From: Haloechinothrix aidingensis
GTDB taxonomy: Bacteria > Actinomycetota > Actinomycetes > Mycobacteriales > Pseudonocardiaceae
Direction: 5' to 3'
NCBI RefSeq assembly: GCF_013450155.1
Contig: NZ_JACCKD010000002.1
Span: 734,531 to 798,530 of the forward strand
Length of the DNA: 64,000 bases
This document shows positions 49,464 through 57,763 of the stretch, one piece after another. The translations under genes and the position numbers were made by a program. The notes below the pieces were generated by a model. It worked only from the letters and a program-made list of their open reading frames with translations, was not told the DNA's origin and searched no databases. The first letter of the stretch is position 1, and each line of letters opens with the position of its first letter.

Positions 49464-50251
49464 CGGTGACAGGGCAGGACCGGCCGATCGTCGAGCTCGA
49501 CGACGTGCATCTGGCCTTCGCGGGGGTCAAGGCGATCAGCGGTATCTCCTTCCATGTCGGACGGCGCGAGCTGTTCGCCATCATCGGTCCGAACGGGGCA
49601 GGCAAGACATCGATCTTCAACGTGCTGTCCGGTGTGTACCGACCGAACCAGGGTACGGTCCGCTTCGACGGCACGGACGTGCTCCGGCGCCGCCCGCACG
49701 CCATCGCCGAGCTCGGTGTGGCGCGGACGTTCCAGAACATCGAGCTGTTCGCGAACCTCACCGTGATCGACAACCTGATGCTCGGACGGCACACGCACAT
49801 CTCGTACGGGGTGCCGGCGGCCCTGGCGTGGTTCGGCCGAGCGCGCCGTGCCGAGCTCGCGGCACGCGCCGCCGCCGAGGACATCGTGGACTTCCTCGAG
49901 CTGGAAGCGTGGCGCACCTACCCGGTCGGCCTCCTGCCGTACGGCGTACAGAAACGTGTCGAGCTCGGCCGGGCGCTTGCCATGCAGCCGAAGCTGCTGC
50001 TGCTCGACGAGCCCGTCGCCGGCATGAACCTCGAGGAGACCGAGGACATGGCCCGATTCGTCCTCGACATCCGCGACGAGCTGGACATCCCGATCATCAT
50101 GGTCGAGCACGACATGGGGCTGGTCATGGACCTCGCCGACCGGGTGATGGCTGTCGACTTCGGCGAGGCGATCGCCACGGGAACCCCGAGCGAGGTGCAG
50201 TCACACCCCGACGTGATCAGCGCCTACCTGGGACAGGAGAGCATGTCATGA
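49460..50251 (+). CDS. Branched-chain-type ABC transporter ATP-binding protein (LivG-like)
   Basis: The 263-residue ATPase has Walker A GPNGAGKTS, the LivG-type insert after ARTFQNIELFANLTVIDN, a degenerate signature (LLPYGVQKRVELGRAL), LLLDEPVAGMN and VEHDMGLVMDLADRV. The ATG at 49460 overlaps the upstream stop (ATGA) and has AGAGGTGG before it. It forms the heterodimeric motor with the LivF-like subunit. Confidence 0.94.
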   Translation: MTVTGQDRPIVELDDVHLAFAGVKAISGISFHVGRRELFAIIGPNGAGKTSIFNVLSGVYRPNQGTVRFDGTDVLRRRPHAIAELGVARTFQNIELFANLTVIDNLMLGRHTHISYGVPAALAWFGRARRAELAARAAAEDIVDFLELEAWRTYPVGLLPYGVQKRVELGRALAMQPKLLLLDEPVAGMNLEETEDMARFVLDIRDELDIPIIMVEHDMGLVMDLADRVMAVDFGEAIATGTPSEVQSHPDVISAYLGQESMS

Positions 50252-52110
50252 CGACCGACGCCACCATGCGCACGAAGACGACGACGATCGCCACCCGGGT
50301 CAGGGACCGCGCGGCAAGTACCCCGGACAGGGTAGCGATGCGCGAGAAGGACTACGGGATCTGGCAGGAGATCAGCTGGGCGGCGTACTGGGACAACGTC
50401 CAGCTCGTGGCGCACGCCCTGCTCGCTCTGGGAACCGAGCCGGGCGACAGGGTCGCCGTGCATTCGGAGAACCGCAAGGAATGGCTGTTCAGCGACCTCG
50501 GCATCGCGGCAGTGCGAGCCATGACGGTAGGCCTCTACCCGACCAACCCGTCCCCCGAGGTGTCCTACCTGCTGTCACACTCCGGATCGAAGATCCTCAT
50601 CGCGGAGGATCAGGAACAGGTCGACAAGGCGCTCGAGGTCATCGATGAGCTTCCGGAGCTGGAGCGCATCGTCTACATCGAACCGCGAGGGATCCGCAGG
50701 CGCTACTCCGACCCGAAACTCCTGTACTGGGACGACTTCATCGCGCTCGGCACCGAGCATCGCGAGTCGTTCCCGGACGCTGTCGACAAGCGTATGGCGG
50801 ATGCCACCCCGGAGGACGTACTCACGCTCGTCTACACCTCCGGTACGACCGGCCCGCCGAAGGGCGCCATGCTGACGGTGGCCAATGTCGAGTTCTGCAT
50901 CTCCGAGCTCGTCGACGGTGGCGGCTTCACCTCGCCTCCGCCGAACTCCTCGGATGTGATGCTGTCCTACCTACCGTTGTGCCACGTGGCCGAGCGTATC
51001 TTCACGACCTGGTTCAACGTGGCTACCGGGGTACAGGTCAACTTCGCCGAGTCGCTCGAGACGGTCCAGACCAACCTCGCCGAGATCCAGCCGACCATCC
51101 TGTTCGGAGTCCCGCGGATCTGGGAGAAGATCCTCGCCGGGGTCAACATCAAGCTGTCGTCGGCCTCTCCTGTCAAACGCGGGATCGCTCGGGCGGGACT
51201 GCGCCTCGCCGACCGGGTCGGCGACGTGCTTGTCGAGACAGGTGGCAGGCACACCCTGAAGAGCCGCGCACTCTACATCATCGGATGGCTGGTCCTGTTC
51301 CGCGCGCTGCGGGACCGGATCGGCATGCGCAAGGTCCGGTTCGCCGCGTCGGGCGCCGCGCCGATCGCCCCGGACGTGCTGAAGTTCTTCATGGGCATCG
51401 GCGTACCCATGCACGAGGTGTACGGCATGACCGAGAACACGGCAGTGGCCACGGCCAACCGTCCCGGCCGGGTCAGGCTCGGCACCGTCGGTGAGCCCCA
51501 GCCGGGTATCGAGCTGAAGATCGACCCCGAGACCGGCGAGATCCTGACACGGCACCCCGGCGTGTTCGCCGGGTACTGGCGCAACGCCGAAGCCACCGAA
51601 GCCATGATCGACGCCGACGGGTGGCTGCACACCGGGGACGTCGGCGAATGGGTCGACGGGACACACGTGAAGATCTCCGACCGGATGAAGGACATCATCA
51701 TCACGGCGGGCGGCAAGAACATCGCCCCGTCCGAGATCGAGAACGCCCTCAAGGCCTCCGAGTACATCAAGGAAGCCGTCGTGATCGGCGATCGCAAGCA
51801 GTACCTGACCGCGTTGATCGGTATCGAGCTCGACACCGTCGGCGAGTGGGCACAGCAGCGCCAGATCCCGTACACCACATACCGGGACCTGGCCGAGCGC
51901 CCCGAGGTGATCGACCTGGTCCAGGGCATCGTCGACGACGTCAACGAGCAGTTCGCGCAGGTGGAGCAGGTCAAGAAGTTCCGCATGCTGCCCAAGGAGC
52001 TCGATCACGAGGACGGGGAATTGACAGCGACACAGAAGGTCAAGCGATCCGCGCTGCACAAGCAGTTCAGCGATCTGGTCGACGATATGTACGGGAAGGC
52101 GGCGCAATGA
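50248..52110 (+). CDS. AMP-dependent synthetase / long-chain acyl-CoA ligase
   Basis: The 620-residue ANL-family enzyme contains the AMP loop LVYTSGTTGPPKGAMLT, YLPLCHVAERIFTTW, GMTENTAVATANRPGRVRLG, GWLHTGDVGEW and KDIIITAGGKNIAPSEIENALK. It resembles long-chain (FadD15/FACS) enzymes. Its place inside the transporter operon, with four-base overlaps on both sides, implies that the imported substrate is a carboxylic acid that is trapped as its CoA thioester (vectorial acylation). The natural substrate could be a fatty, aromatic or sterol-derived acid. AGGAGA lies seven bases before the ATG. Confidence 0.93.
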   Translation: MTTDATMRTKTTTIATRVRDRAASTPDRVAMREKDYGIWQEISWAAYWDNVQLVAHALLALGTEPGDRVAVHSENRKEWLFSDLGIAAVRAMTVGLYPTNPSPEVSYLLSHSGSKILIAEDQEQVDKALEVIDELPELERIVYIEPRGIRRRYSDPKLLYWDDFIALGTEHRESFPDAVDKRMADATPEDVLTLVYTSGTTGPPKGAMLTVANVEFCISELVDGGGFTSPPPNSSDVMLSYLPLCHVAERIFTTWFNVATGVQVNFAESLETVQTNLAEIQPTILFGVPRIWEKILAGVNIKLSSASPVKRGIARAGLRLADRVGDVLVETGGRHTLKSRALYIIGWLVLFRALRDRIGMRKVRFAASGAAPIAPDVLKFFMGIGVPMHEVYGMTENTAVATANRPGRVRLGTVGEPQPGIELKIDPETGEILTRHPGVFAGYWRNAEATEAMIDADGWLHTGDVGEWVDGTHVKISDRMKDIIITAGGKNIAPSEIENALKASEYIKEAVVIGDRKQYLTALIGIELDTVGEWAQQRQIPYTTYRDLAERPEVIDLVQGIVDDVNEQFAQVEQVKKFRMLPKELDHEDGELTATQKVKRSALHKQFSDLVDDMYGKAAQ

Positions 52111-52994
52111 CCGAGCTGATCAGCAGCCTGCTGCGCGGCGTCGGTACGGGTTCGGTCTACGCGTTGCTCGCGCTCGGATTCGTGATCATCTACAAGTCGA
52201 CCCGCGTCATCAACTTCGCCCAGCCCGCGCTGATGCTCGCCGGTGCCGTGCTGGTGAGCTACCTCGTCGGGCCACTCGGCTTCTTCGTCGCCGTCGCGGT
52301 GGCCGTAGCCGCGACGGCCATGCTGGCGCTGGGGCTGGAACGCAGCGTCGTCCGTCCCATGATCGGCAAGCCGGTGTTCATCATCGCGATCATCACCATC
52401 GGTATCGACATCGCGCTGCGCAACGTCGTCAACGGCTTCATCGGAACCGACGTGCGCCAGGTCGGCTCGCCGTGGGGACTGCAGTCCGTCCGGTTCGCGG
52501 GCGTGAGCGTGCAGGAACGGCACATCGCCATGCTGCTCACCGCACTGGTGATCATCACCGTGCTGTTCCTGTTCTTCAAGTACTCGCGGCTGGGACTGGC
52601 CATGCGGGCCACGGCGTTCGACCAGGAAACCGCGCTGTCCCAGGGCGTGTCGGTGAGCACGGTATTCGCGCTGTCCTGGGCGATCGCAGGCGGGATGGCC
52701 GCGGTCGCGGGAGTGTTCGTCGCCTCCAACGCCGGCATCGACCAGCAGATCTGGATCGTCGCGCTCAAGGCGCTCCCCGCGATCATCATCGGCGGCCTCG
52801 AGTCCCTGGAGGGAGCGATCATCGGCGGTATCACCGTCGGCGTCGTCGAGTCGCTCGTGGCCACCTACCAGAGTGACTTCGCCCCGTGGCTCGGCTCGAA
52901 CTTCTCGGTCGTCTCGCCGTACGTGGTTATGCTGATCGTCCTCATGGTCCGACCGTACGGGCTGTTCGGCACGAAGGAGGTGCAGCGGGTATGA
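52107..52994 (+). CDS. Branched-chain-type ABC transporter permease (LivH-like)
   Basis: The 295-residue permease has eight hydrophobic segments and LivH hallmarks: GVGTGSVYALLALGFVIIYK, VINFAQPALMLAGA, FKYSRLGLAMRATAFDQETA and LPAIIIGGLESLEGAIIGG. It overlaps the acyl-CoA ligase stop and the next start by four bases each. Confidence 0.94.
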   Translation: MTELISSLLRGVGTGSVYALLALGFVIIYKSTRVINFAQPALMLAGAVLVSYLVGPLGFFVAVAVAVAATAMLALGLERSVVRPMIGKPVFIIAIITIGIDIALRNVVNGFIGTDVRQVGSPWGLQSVRFAGVSVQERHIAMLLTALVIITVLFLFFKYSRLGLAMRATAFDQETALSQGVSVSTVFALSWAIAGGMAAVAGVFVASNAGIDQQIWIVALKALPAIIIGGLESLEGAIIGGITVGVVESLVATYQSDFAPWLGSNFSVVSPYVVMLIVLMVRPYGLFGTKEVQRV

Positions 52995-54136
52995 GCACGG
53001 CCGGATCCACCACACCACGGCGGCGCACGCAACGGCTCCCCGGGCGTCCCGACATGTTCACCTCCTACGCCGAGAACATGCGGATGCTCAACACCACGCC
53101 GAAGCGCCGCTCCATAGCAGCGCTGGTGGTCGTCGCGGTAGCCGTGACGTTCGTACTCGACGACCCCACGCTGCAGATCTTCGCGCTCGGCCTGGCCGCC
53201 TCGATCGGCGCCATCGGGCTCAACCTCGTCACGGGCTACTGTGGACAGGTCTCGCTCGGGCACGCGTTCTTCCTCGCCATCGGCGCCTACACGGCCGCGG
53301 CCCTGTCCGGGGACCCGGACGGTCGCACCATCGGGTTCGGCATCACCAACATCCTGATCTGGCTGCCCGCCGCGGGCATCGTCGCCGGCCTCGCCGGGAT
53401 ACTCGTCGCGCCCCTGGCCGCCCGGCTACGCGGGCTCTACCTGGCCATCGTCACGCTCGGCCTGGTGTTCCTCGGCGAGCACATCTTCAAGGAGTGGGAC
53501 GAGCTCACGGGCGGCCCCCAGGTCGGCCGGGAGGCCGCTGTACCCGAGCTGTTCGGCTTCGCCTTCGACGAGAGCGGGGACATCCTCACCGGGGACCAGA
53601 AGATCTACCTGCTGATGCTCGTGCTGCTGATCATCTTCGCGGTAGCGGCGCGCAACCTCACGCGTTCGAAGGTCGGCAGGGCGTTCCACGCGATCCGGGA
53701 TCGTGACCTGGCCGCGTCGATCATGGGTGTGCAGCTGGCCAAGTACAAGACGATCGCCTTCGCCGTCTCGTCCTTCTACGCCGGGTGCGCGGGTGCCCTG
53801 CTCTACATCGTCACAGGGTTCTTCGACCCGACGGCGTTCAACCTGCTGCTGTCCGTCCAGTACATTGCCATGATCCTGATCGGCGGGGTCGCCACGATCT
53901 CCGGCTCGATCCTCGGCGCCATGTTCATCACCCTGCTCCCGCCGATCACGCGCGAGCTCGCGCAGTTCCTTCCGTTGCTGACCACCGACCCCTCGGCCAG
54001 CATCAACATCTTCATCGTCGAAGGTGTTCTCTACGGTGCGCTCATCATCGGTTTCCTGCTCTTCGAACCCCGCGGCCTGTTCGGGATCTGGCTTCGCATA
54101 CGCAACTACTGGAAGGCCTGGCCGTTTACCTACTGA
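52991..54136 (+). CDS. Branched-chain-type ABC transporter permease (LivM-like)
   Basis: The 381-residue permease begins with a 40-residue basic cytosolic tail (MSTAGSTTPRRRTQRLPGRP). It then has about nine hydrophobic segments with LNLVTGYCGQVSLGHAFFLA, LRGLYLAIVTLGLVFLGEHI, RAFHAIRDRDLAASIMGVQ and IALILIGG-like MILIGGVATISGSILGA. AAGGAGG lies ten bases upstream, and the ATG overlaps the LivH-like stop. It is the last gene before the solute-binding protein, separated by 63 bases. Confidence 0.94.
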   Translation: MSTAGSTTPRRRTQRLPGRPDMFTSYAENMRMLNTTPKRRSIAALVVVAVAVTFVLDDPTLQIFALGLAASIGAIGLNLVTGYCGQVSLGHAFFLAIGAYTAAALSGDPDGRTIGFGITNILIWLPAAGIVAGLAGILVAPLAARLRGLYLAIVTLGLVFLGEHIFKEWDELTGGPQVGREAAVPELFGFAFDESGDILTGDQKIYLLMLVLLIIFAVAARNLTRSKVGRAFHAIRDRDLAASIMGVQLAKYKTIAFAVSSFYAGCAGALLYIVTGFFDPTAFNLLLSVQYIAMILIGGVATISGSILGAMFITLLPPITRELAQFLPLLTTDPSASINIFIVEGVLYGALIIGFLLFEPRGLFGIWLRIRNYWKAWPFTY

Positions 54137-54199
54137 AAACACGATCAGACACTGTGGATGGTCCAAAGTCCGTGTCAGCCACAGGGAAAGGAACCGACC

Positions 54200-55468
54200 A
54201 TGTATCGACGAAAAGCTCCGCTGGTGGCGATCATCGCCACCACAGCACTCGTCGCCTCGGCGTGCGGGATCCGCGGGGGTGACGTCGAAACCGACGTCGG
54301 CGTGACCGAGGAAGCGTGCCCCGACACCCCGAACGAGGACAACGGGTGTATCTACCTCGGCACGATCTCGGACCTCAGCGAAGGACCGTTCGCCGCCCTC
54401 GCGCAGCCCATCACGCAGGCGCAGGAGGCGTTCTGGGCCCGGGTGAACGAAGAGGGCGGTATCGGCGGCTACGACATCGACGTGACCAGCTTCGTCCGCG
54501 ACAACAAGTACAACCCCGAGATTCACAACCAGGTGTACCAGGAGATCCGCGACGAGGTCCTCGCCCTCGCCCAGACGCTCGGTTCACCGCAGACCGCGGC
54601 GATCCTGCCCGACATGGAGAGCAACGACGTCATCGGCGCACCGGCCTCGTGGTCGTCCGAGTGGTTGTTCGAGGACGTCATCCTGCAGTCCGGGACCAAC
54701 TACTGCATAGAGATGATGAACGCGGTCGACTACGCGGTCGACGAGCGGGGCGTCGAGTCGGTGGTCTCGGTGCACTACGCCGGTGACTACGGCGAGGACG
54801 GCGCCGGTGGCGCGGAGATCGCCGCCGAGGAGCGCGGGCTGGACTTCCAGGCGGTGGAGACACCTCCCGGGACCGACAACCAGTCCGACGCGGTCAACGC
54901 GATCGTCTCGGAGGAGCCCGATCTGGTCACCCTCACCGCCGGACCGTCCGACGTCGCGACCATCGTCGGGCAGGCGGCCGCACGCGGCTACGAGGGCACG
55001 TTCGTCGGAAGCGGTCCTACGTGGAACCCCGAGCTGCTGAACAGCCCGGCAGGCGACGCGTTCAAGAACATGTTCCTGCACGCGGGGCCGTGGCAGCCCT
55101 GGGACGCCGACACGGACGCCCACCAGGCCATGCGCGATGCGCTGCCCGATGTGGAGCCCAACGAGGGCTTCCTGGCGGGCTGGGCCTGGTCCTACCCGAT
55201 GAAGGCCGCGATCGAGCGTGCCGTGGACGAGGGCGAGCTCACCAGGGAAGGCCTGCGTGAGGCAGCCGGCTCGCTGGAGAGCGTGGACTACGAGGGCCTG
55301 CTGCCCGAGGAGGCAGGCAACTACGCCGCGGAGCCGGACGAGGGCGTGTTCCGGCAGAGCCTGATCAGCCGGGTCGACGAGGACGCGCCGACCGGCCTCA
55401 CCGTGGAGCAGGAGTTCTTCACCGGCCCGAGCGCGGAGGGCCACACCATGGACGAGCCCTGCTTCTGA
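54200..55468 (+). CDS. ABC transporter substrate-binding lipoprotein (LivK-like)
   Basis: The 422-residue protein has a signal peptide with lipobox LVASAC (Cys22) and a periplasmic-binding type 1 fold: YLGTISDLSEGPFAALAQPI, NEEGGIGGYDIDVTSFVRDN, VHYAGDYGEDGAGGAEIAAE and YEGTFVGSGPTWNPELL. Cys40 and Cys50 in ACPDTPNEDNGC may form a disulfide near the N terminus. AAAGGA lies seven bases before the ATG at 54200. It delivers the substrate to the permease pair. The protein is strongly acidic, and the ligand is unknown. Confidence 0.92.
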   Translation: MYRRKAPLVAIIATTALVASACGIRGGDVETDVGVTEEACPDTPNEDNGCIYLGTISDLSEGPFAALAQPITQAQEAFWARVNEEGGIGGYDIDVTSFVRDNKYNPEIHNQVYQEIRDEVLALAQTLGSPQTAAILPDMESNDVIGAPASWSSEWLFEDVILQSGTNYCIEMMNAVDYAVDERGVESVVSVHYAGDYGEDGAGGAEIAAEERGLDFQAVETPPGTDNQSDAVNAIVSEEPDLVTLTAGPSDVATIVGQAAARGYEGTFVGSGPTWNPELLNSPAGDAFKNMFLHAGPWQPWDADTDAHQAMRDALPDVEPNEGFLAGWAWSYPMKAAIERAVDEGELTREGLREAAGSLESVDYEGLLPEEAGNYAAEPDEGVFRQSLISRVDEDAPTGLTVEQEFFTGPSAEGHTMDEPCF

Positions 55469-55478
55469 TCCGCGAACA

Positions 55479-55513
55479 GGCCGGGGGTGGGCGTCACCCG
55501 CTCACCCCCGGCC
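55479..55513. terminator. Bidirectional terminator hairpin
   Basis: GGCCGGGGGTG (55479-55489) is the exact reverse complement of CACCCCCGGCC (55503-55513) around a 13-base loop. It lies between the convergent binding-protein and decarboxylase genes, and the decarboxylase stop codon is in the loop. It probably ends both transcripts. Confidence 0.75.
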
Positions 55514-56960
55514 GCATCGCGCGGTACTCGGCCACGACACGCTGCCAGGCGGCTCGCACGTGCTCGCTGCCGGTCGCGGGCGAACCCACCGCGAACCGCA
55601 GCACCGTACGGCCCGCAACGGTCGTGTGGCTCAGGTACACCGCGCCGGAGTCGTTGAGCCGTCGCAGCAGCTCGGCCGTCGCCTCGTCGGCGGCCGCCTC
55701 CGCCGTTCCCGGCCAGATCGGACGGAAGCACACCAGCCCGAAGGGATGGTGTTCGTACACGGTGAACCCGTCGTCGGAGCCCGCGAGCCGGGCCAGCTCG
55801 CCTGCCAGCTCCACGCATCGGCGCACGTGACTACGTAACCCCTCGGCCCCGTACCACCGCATCACCATCCACAGCTTCAACGCGCGGAACCGCCTCCCGA
55901 GCGGGACCTGCCAGTCCCGGTAGTCGATGACCTCGCCGGAGTCGGTCGCCGGGTTGCGCAGGTACTCCGGAAGGATGGACAGTGCCTCGACCAGTGGCTC
56001 CCGGTCGGCGACCCACAGCACGCTGCAGTCGAAGTTGGTCAGCAACCACTTGTGCGGGTCGGTGACATACGAGTCCGCGTACTCGGCGGCGCCGTCGTTG
56101 ATCCAGCGCAGCTCGGGACACACCGCGGCCACACCCGCGTAGGCCGCGTCGACGTGCAGCCACACCCCGTGGCGCCTGCACACCTCGCCGAGCGCGCCGA
56201 CCGGGTCGATCGCCGTGGTCGATGTGGTGCCGATCGTGGCGCACACCATCGTCGGTACCGCCCCGGCTGCCACGTCGGCCGCTACCAGCTCCTCCAGGTG
56301 TTCCGGGCGCATCGCCAGGGTGTCCGGGTCGACGTCGACGGTACGCAGGTTCGATGTGGTGACGCCTGCGATGCGGGCAGCCTTGGCCATCGAGGAATGC
56401 GTCTGCGCGGAGACGTACACGGTACACGCGGTCCGGCCGGCGTCCACCCGCCCGGCCCGCCACAGCGCGGCGACCAGCGCGACCAGCGCGGCGCTCGAGG
56501 CTGAGTCCTGGATCACCCCGCCGCCCGGCCCGTCGGTACGCCACCACGCGGGCAGCCCGAGCAGCTCGGCCAGCCAGTCCACGACCACCGACTCCAGCTC
56601 GGTACACGCCGGGCCGGTCTCCCACAACATGCCCTGCGCGCCGAGCCCCGCGGAGAGCAGCTCGCCGAGGATCGCCGGGCCGCTGGCGTTGGCGGGGAAG
56701 TACGCGAAGAAGCCCGGGTGCTGCCAGTGCGTGACACCCGGCATGATCACCCGGTCCACATCAGCCTGGATCCGGTCCCACGGCTCGCCGTGCTCGGGCG
56801 CGCTGGACGGCAGGCGAGCACGGATGTCACCCGGGTGCACCGGTGCGCGTACCGGGTAGGACTCGATTCCCGCCAGGTAGTCCGCGATCCAGTCCACGAC
56901 CTGCTTGCCGTACGCGCGGAACTGTTCAGCCGACATGTGCTCGTCAGCCTGCCCGCTCAT
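55494..56960 (-). CDS. PLP-dependent aromatic-L-amino-acid decarboxylase-like enzyme
   Basis: The 488-residue group II decarboxylase has THWQHPGFFAYFPANAS, GVIQDSASSAALVALVAA, VCATIGTTSTTAIDP, WLHVDAAYAGVAAVCPE and the PLP lysine in DPHKWLLTNFDCSVLWV. This set is much closer to aromatic amino acid (DOPA/tryptophan) decarboxylases than to glutamate decarboxylases. It would release CO2 from Trp, Tyr or Phe to give the arylamine. The ATG at 56960 (MSGQADEHMSAEQFRAYG) has GGAGGTG in front. It follows the conserved hypothetical gene by 44 bases and is probably cotranscribed with it. Confidence 0.9.
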   Translation of the reverse strand: MSGQADEHMSAEQFRAYGKQVVDWIADYLAGIESYPVRAPVHPGDIRARLPSSAPEHGEPWDRIQADVDRVIMPGVTHWQHPGFFAYFPANASGPAILGELLSAGLGAQGMLWETGPACTELESVVVDWLAELLGLPAWWRTDGPGGGVIQDSASSAALVALVAALWRAGRVDAGRTACTVYVSAQTHSSMAKAARIAGVTTSNLRTVDVDPDTLAMRPEHLEELVAADVAAGAVPTMVCATIGTTSTTAIDPVGALGEVCRRHGVWLHVDAAYAGVAAVCPELRWINDGAAEYADSYVTDPHKWLLTNFDCSVLWVADREPLVEALSILPEYLRNPATDSGEVIDYRDWQVPLGRRFRALKLWMVMRWYGAEGLRSHVRRCVELAGELARLAGSDDGFTVYEHHPFGLVCFRPIWPGTAEAAADEATAELLRRLNDSGAVYLSHTTVAGRTVLRFAVGSPATGSEHVRAAWQRVVAEYRAMRPGVSG

Positions 56961-57004
56961 CACCACCTCCATTGCCGCACGCCACCCGTTGTCGGCCGCC
57001 CGGC

Positions 57005-57604
57005 TCACCCCGACCGGTGCGTGCCGCGCTCGATGATCGACGCGATGTCGACGTGCCGGGCCTCGACCGACCGTGGGTCGTCGATCTCCGTGGCGACGTA
57101 GCGTGCCACGAACCGGCGTAGCTCGTCCTCGATACCGGCCACGCGTCGCAGCACCCCGGCACCGACCCCGTCGGAGTGCAGCGTGACGTCGATATCGCCC
57201 TGCTCGGGAGGGCTGGCGTCGACGTGCACGCGCAACGGTTCGACCGCCCGCGCCGTCAGCTCTACGGGGATCACCACCTCCGCCCGGAACCGGTGGGTGC
57301 TCCCGCCGAGGGAGATCGTCAACCGCAGGTTCACCGGGATGCGCACCCGGAAGCGCAGCGGCTCGGTATCGGCGATCCGCCTCGTCACCGGGTCGCCGAC
57401 CGCACCCCGTGCGGAAACCTTGGCCAGGCGGCCCGGCCCGGCGCTCATCGGGCCGAACTCGATCGGCCGCCCCGCGAGATCGCGCACCGACTCGGCGATC
57501 CGCTCGGCCGTGACCGCGTGCCGGAAGAACTCGTGGCCGAACCGTGCGTACGAGCTCGGTCGGGCCTCGTCCGGCGACTCCTGCCCCTGCGCTGCGCTAC
57601 TCAC
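57005..57604 (-). CDS. Conserved hypothetical protein
   Basis: The 199-residue soluble protein starts at a GTG at 57604 (VSSAAQGQESPDEARPSSYA). It has a helical first part (FGHEFFRHAVTAERIAESVRDLAG), a beta-rich middle (FRVRIPVNLRLTISLGGSTHRFRAEVVIPVELTARAVEP is one continuous region at about 95-135) and a charged helical end. There is no signal peptide or membrane segment. I do not recognise a domain with known function. It is the first gene of the decarboxylase operon and faces the operator at 57663. Confidence 0.75.
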   Translation of the reverse strand: MSSAAQGQESPDEARPSSYARFGHEFFRHAVTAERIAESVRDLAGRPIEFGPMSAGPGRLAKVSARGAVGDPVTRRIADTEPLRFRVRIPVNLRLTISLGGSTHRFRAEVVIPVELTARAVEPLRVHVDASPPEQGDIDVTLHSDGVGAGVLRRVAGIEDELRRFVARYVATEIDDPRSVEARHVDIASIIERGTHRSG

Positions 57605-57662
57605 AGGTAAACCGTAACCCGCCCGGGTAAAGAACCGCCGCCATACGCCCACCCACTATCAT

Positions 57663-57684
57663 GTTACCGTCGGTAACAGTTACC
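57663..57684. promoter_or_regulatory. Overlapping GTTACC/GGTAAC palindromes, probable TetR-type operator
   Basis: GTTACCG-T-CGGTAAC (57663-57677) is a perfect 7+1+7 palindrome, and GGTAAC-A-GTTACC (57672-57684) is a second perfect palindrome sharing the middle half-site. Three alternating half-sites therefore lie in the 159-base gap between the divergent decarboxylase operon and the large membrane protein gene. TetR regulators commonly use such sites. No regulator gene is adjacent, so control comes from elsewhere. Confidence 0.75.
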
Positions 57685-57763
57685 ATAAGTTTCATCTGCG
57701 GGTCCGGGCCACGGGCCATCGGCTGCACGTGCCCATGCACCACGCGCGCGGAAGGAACCGACG

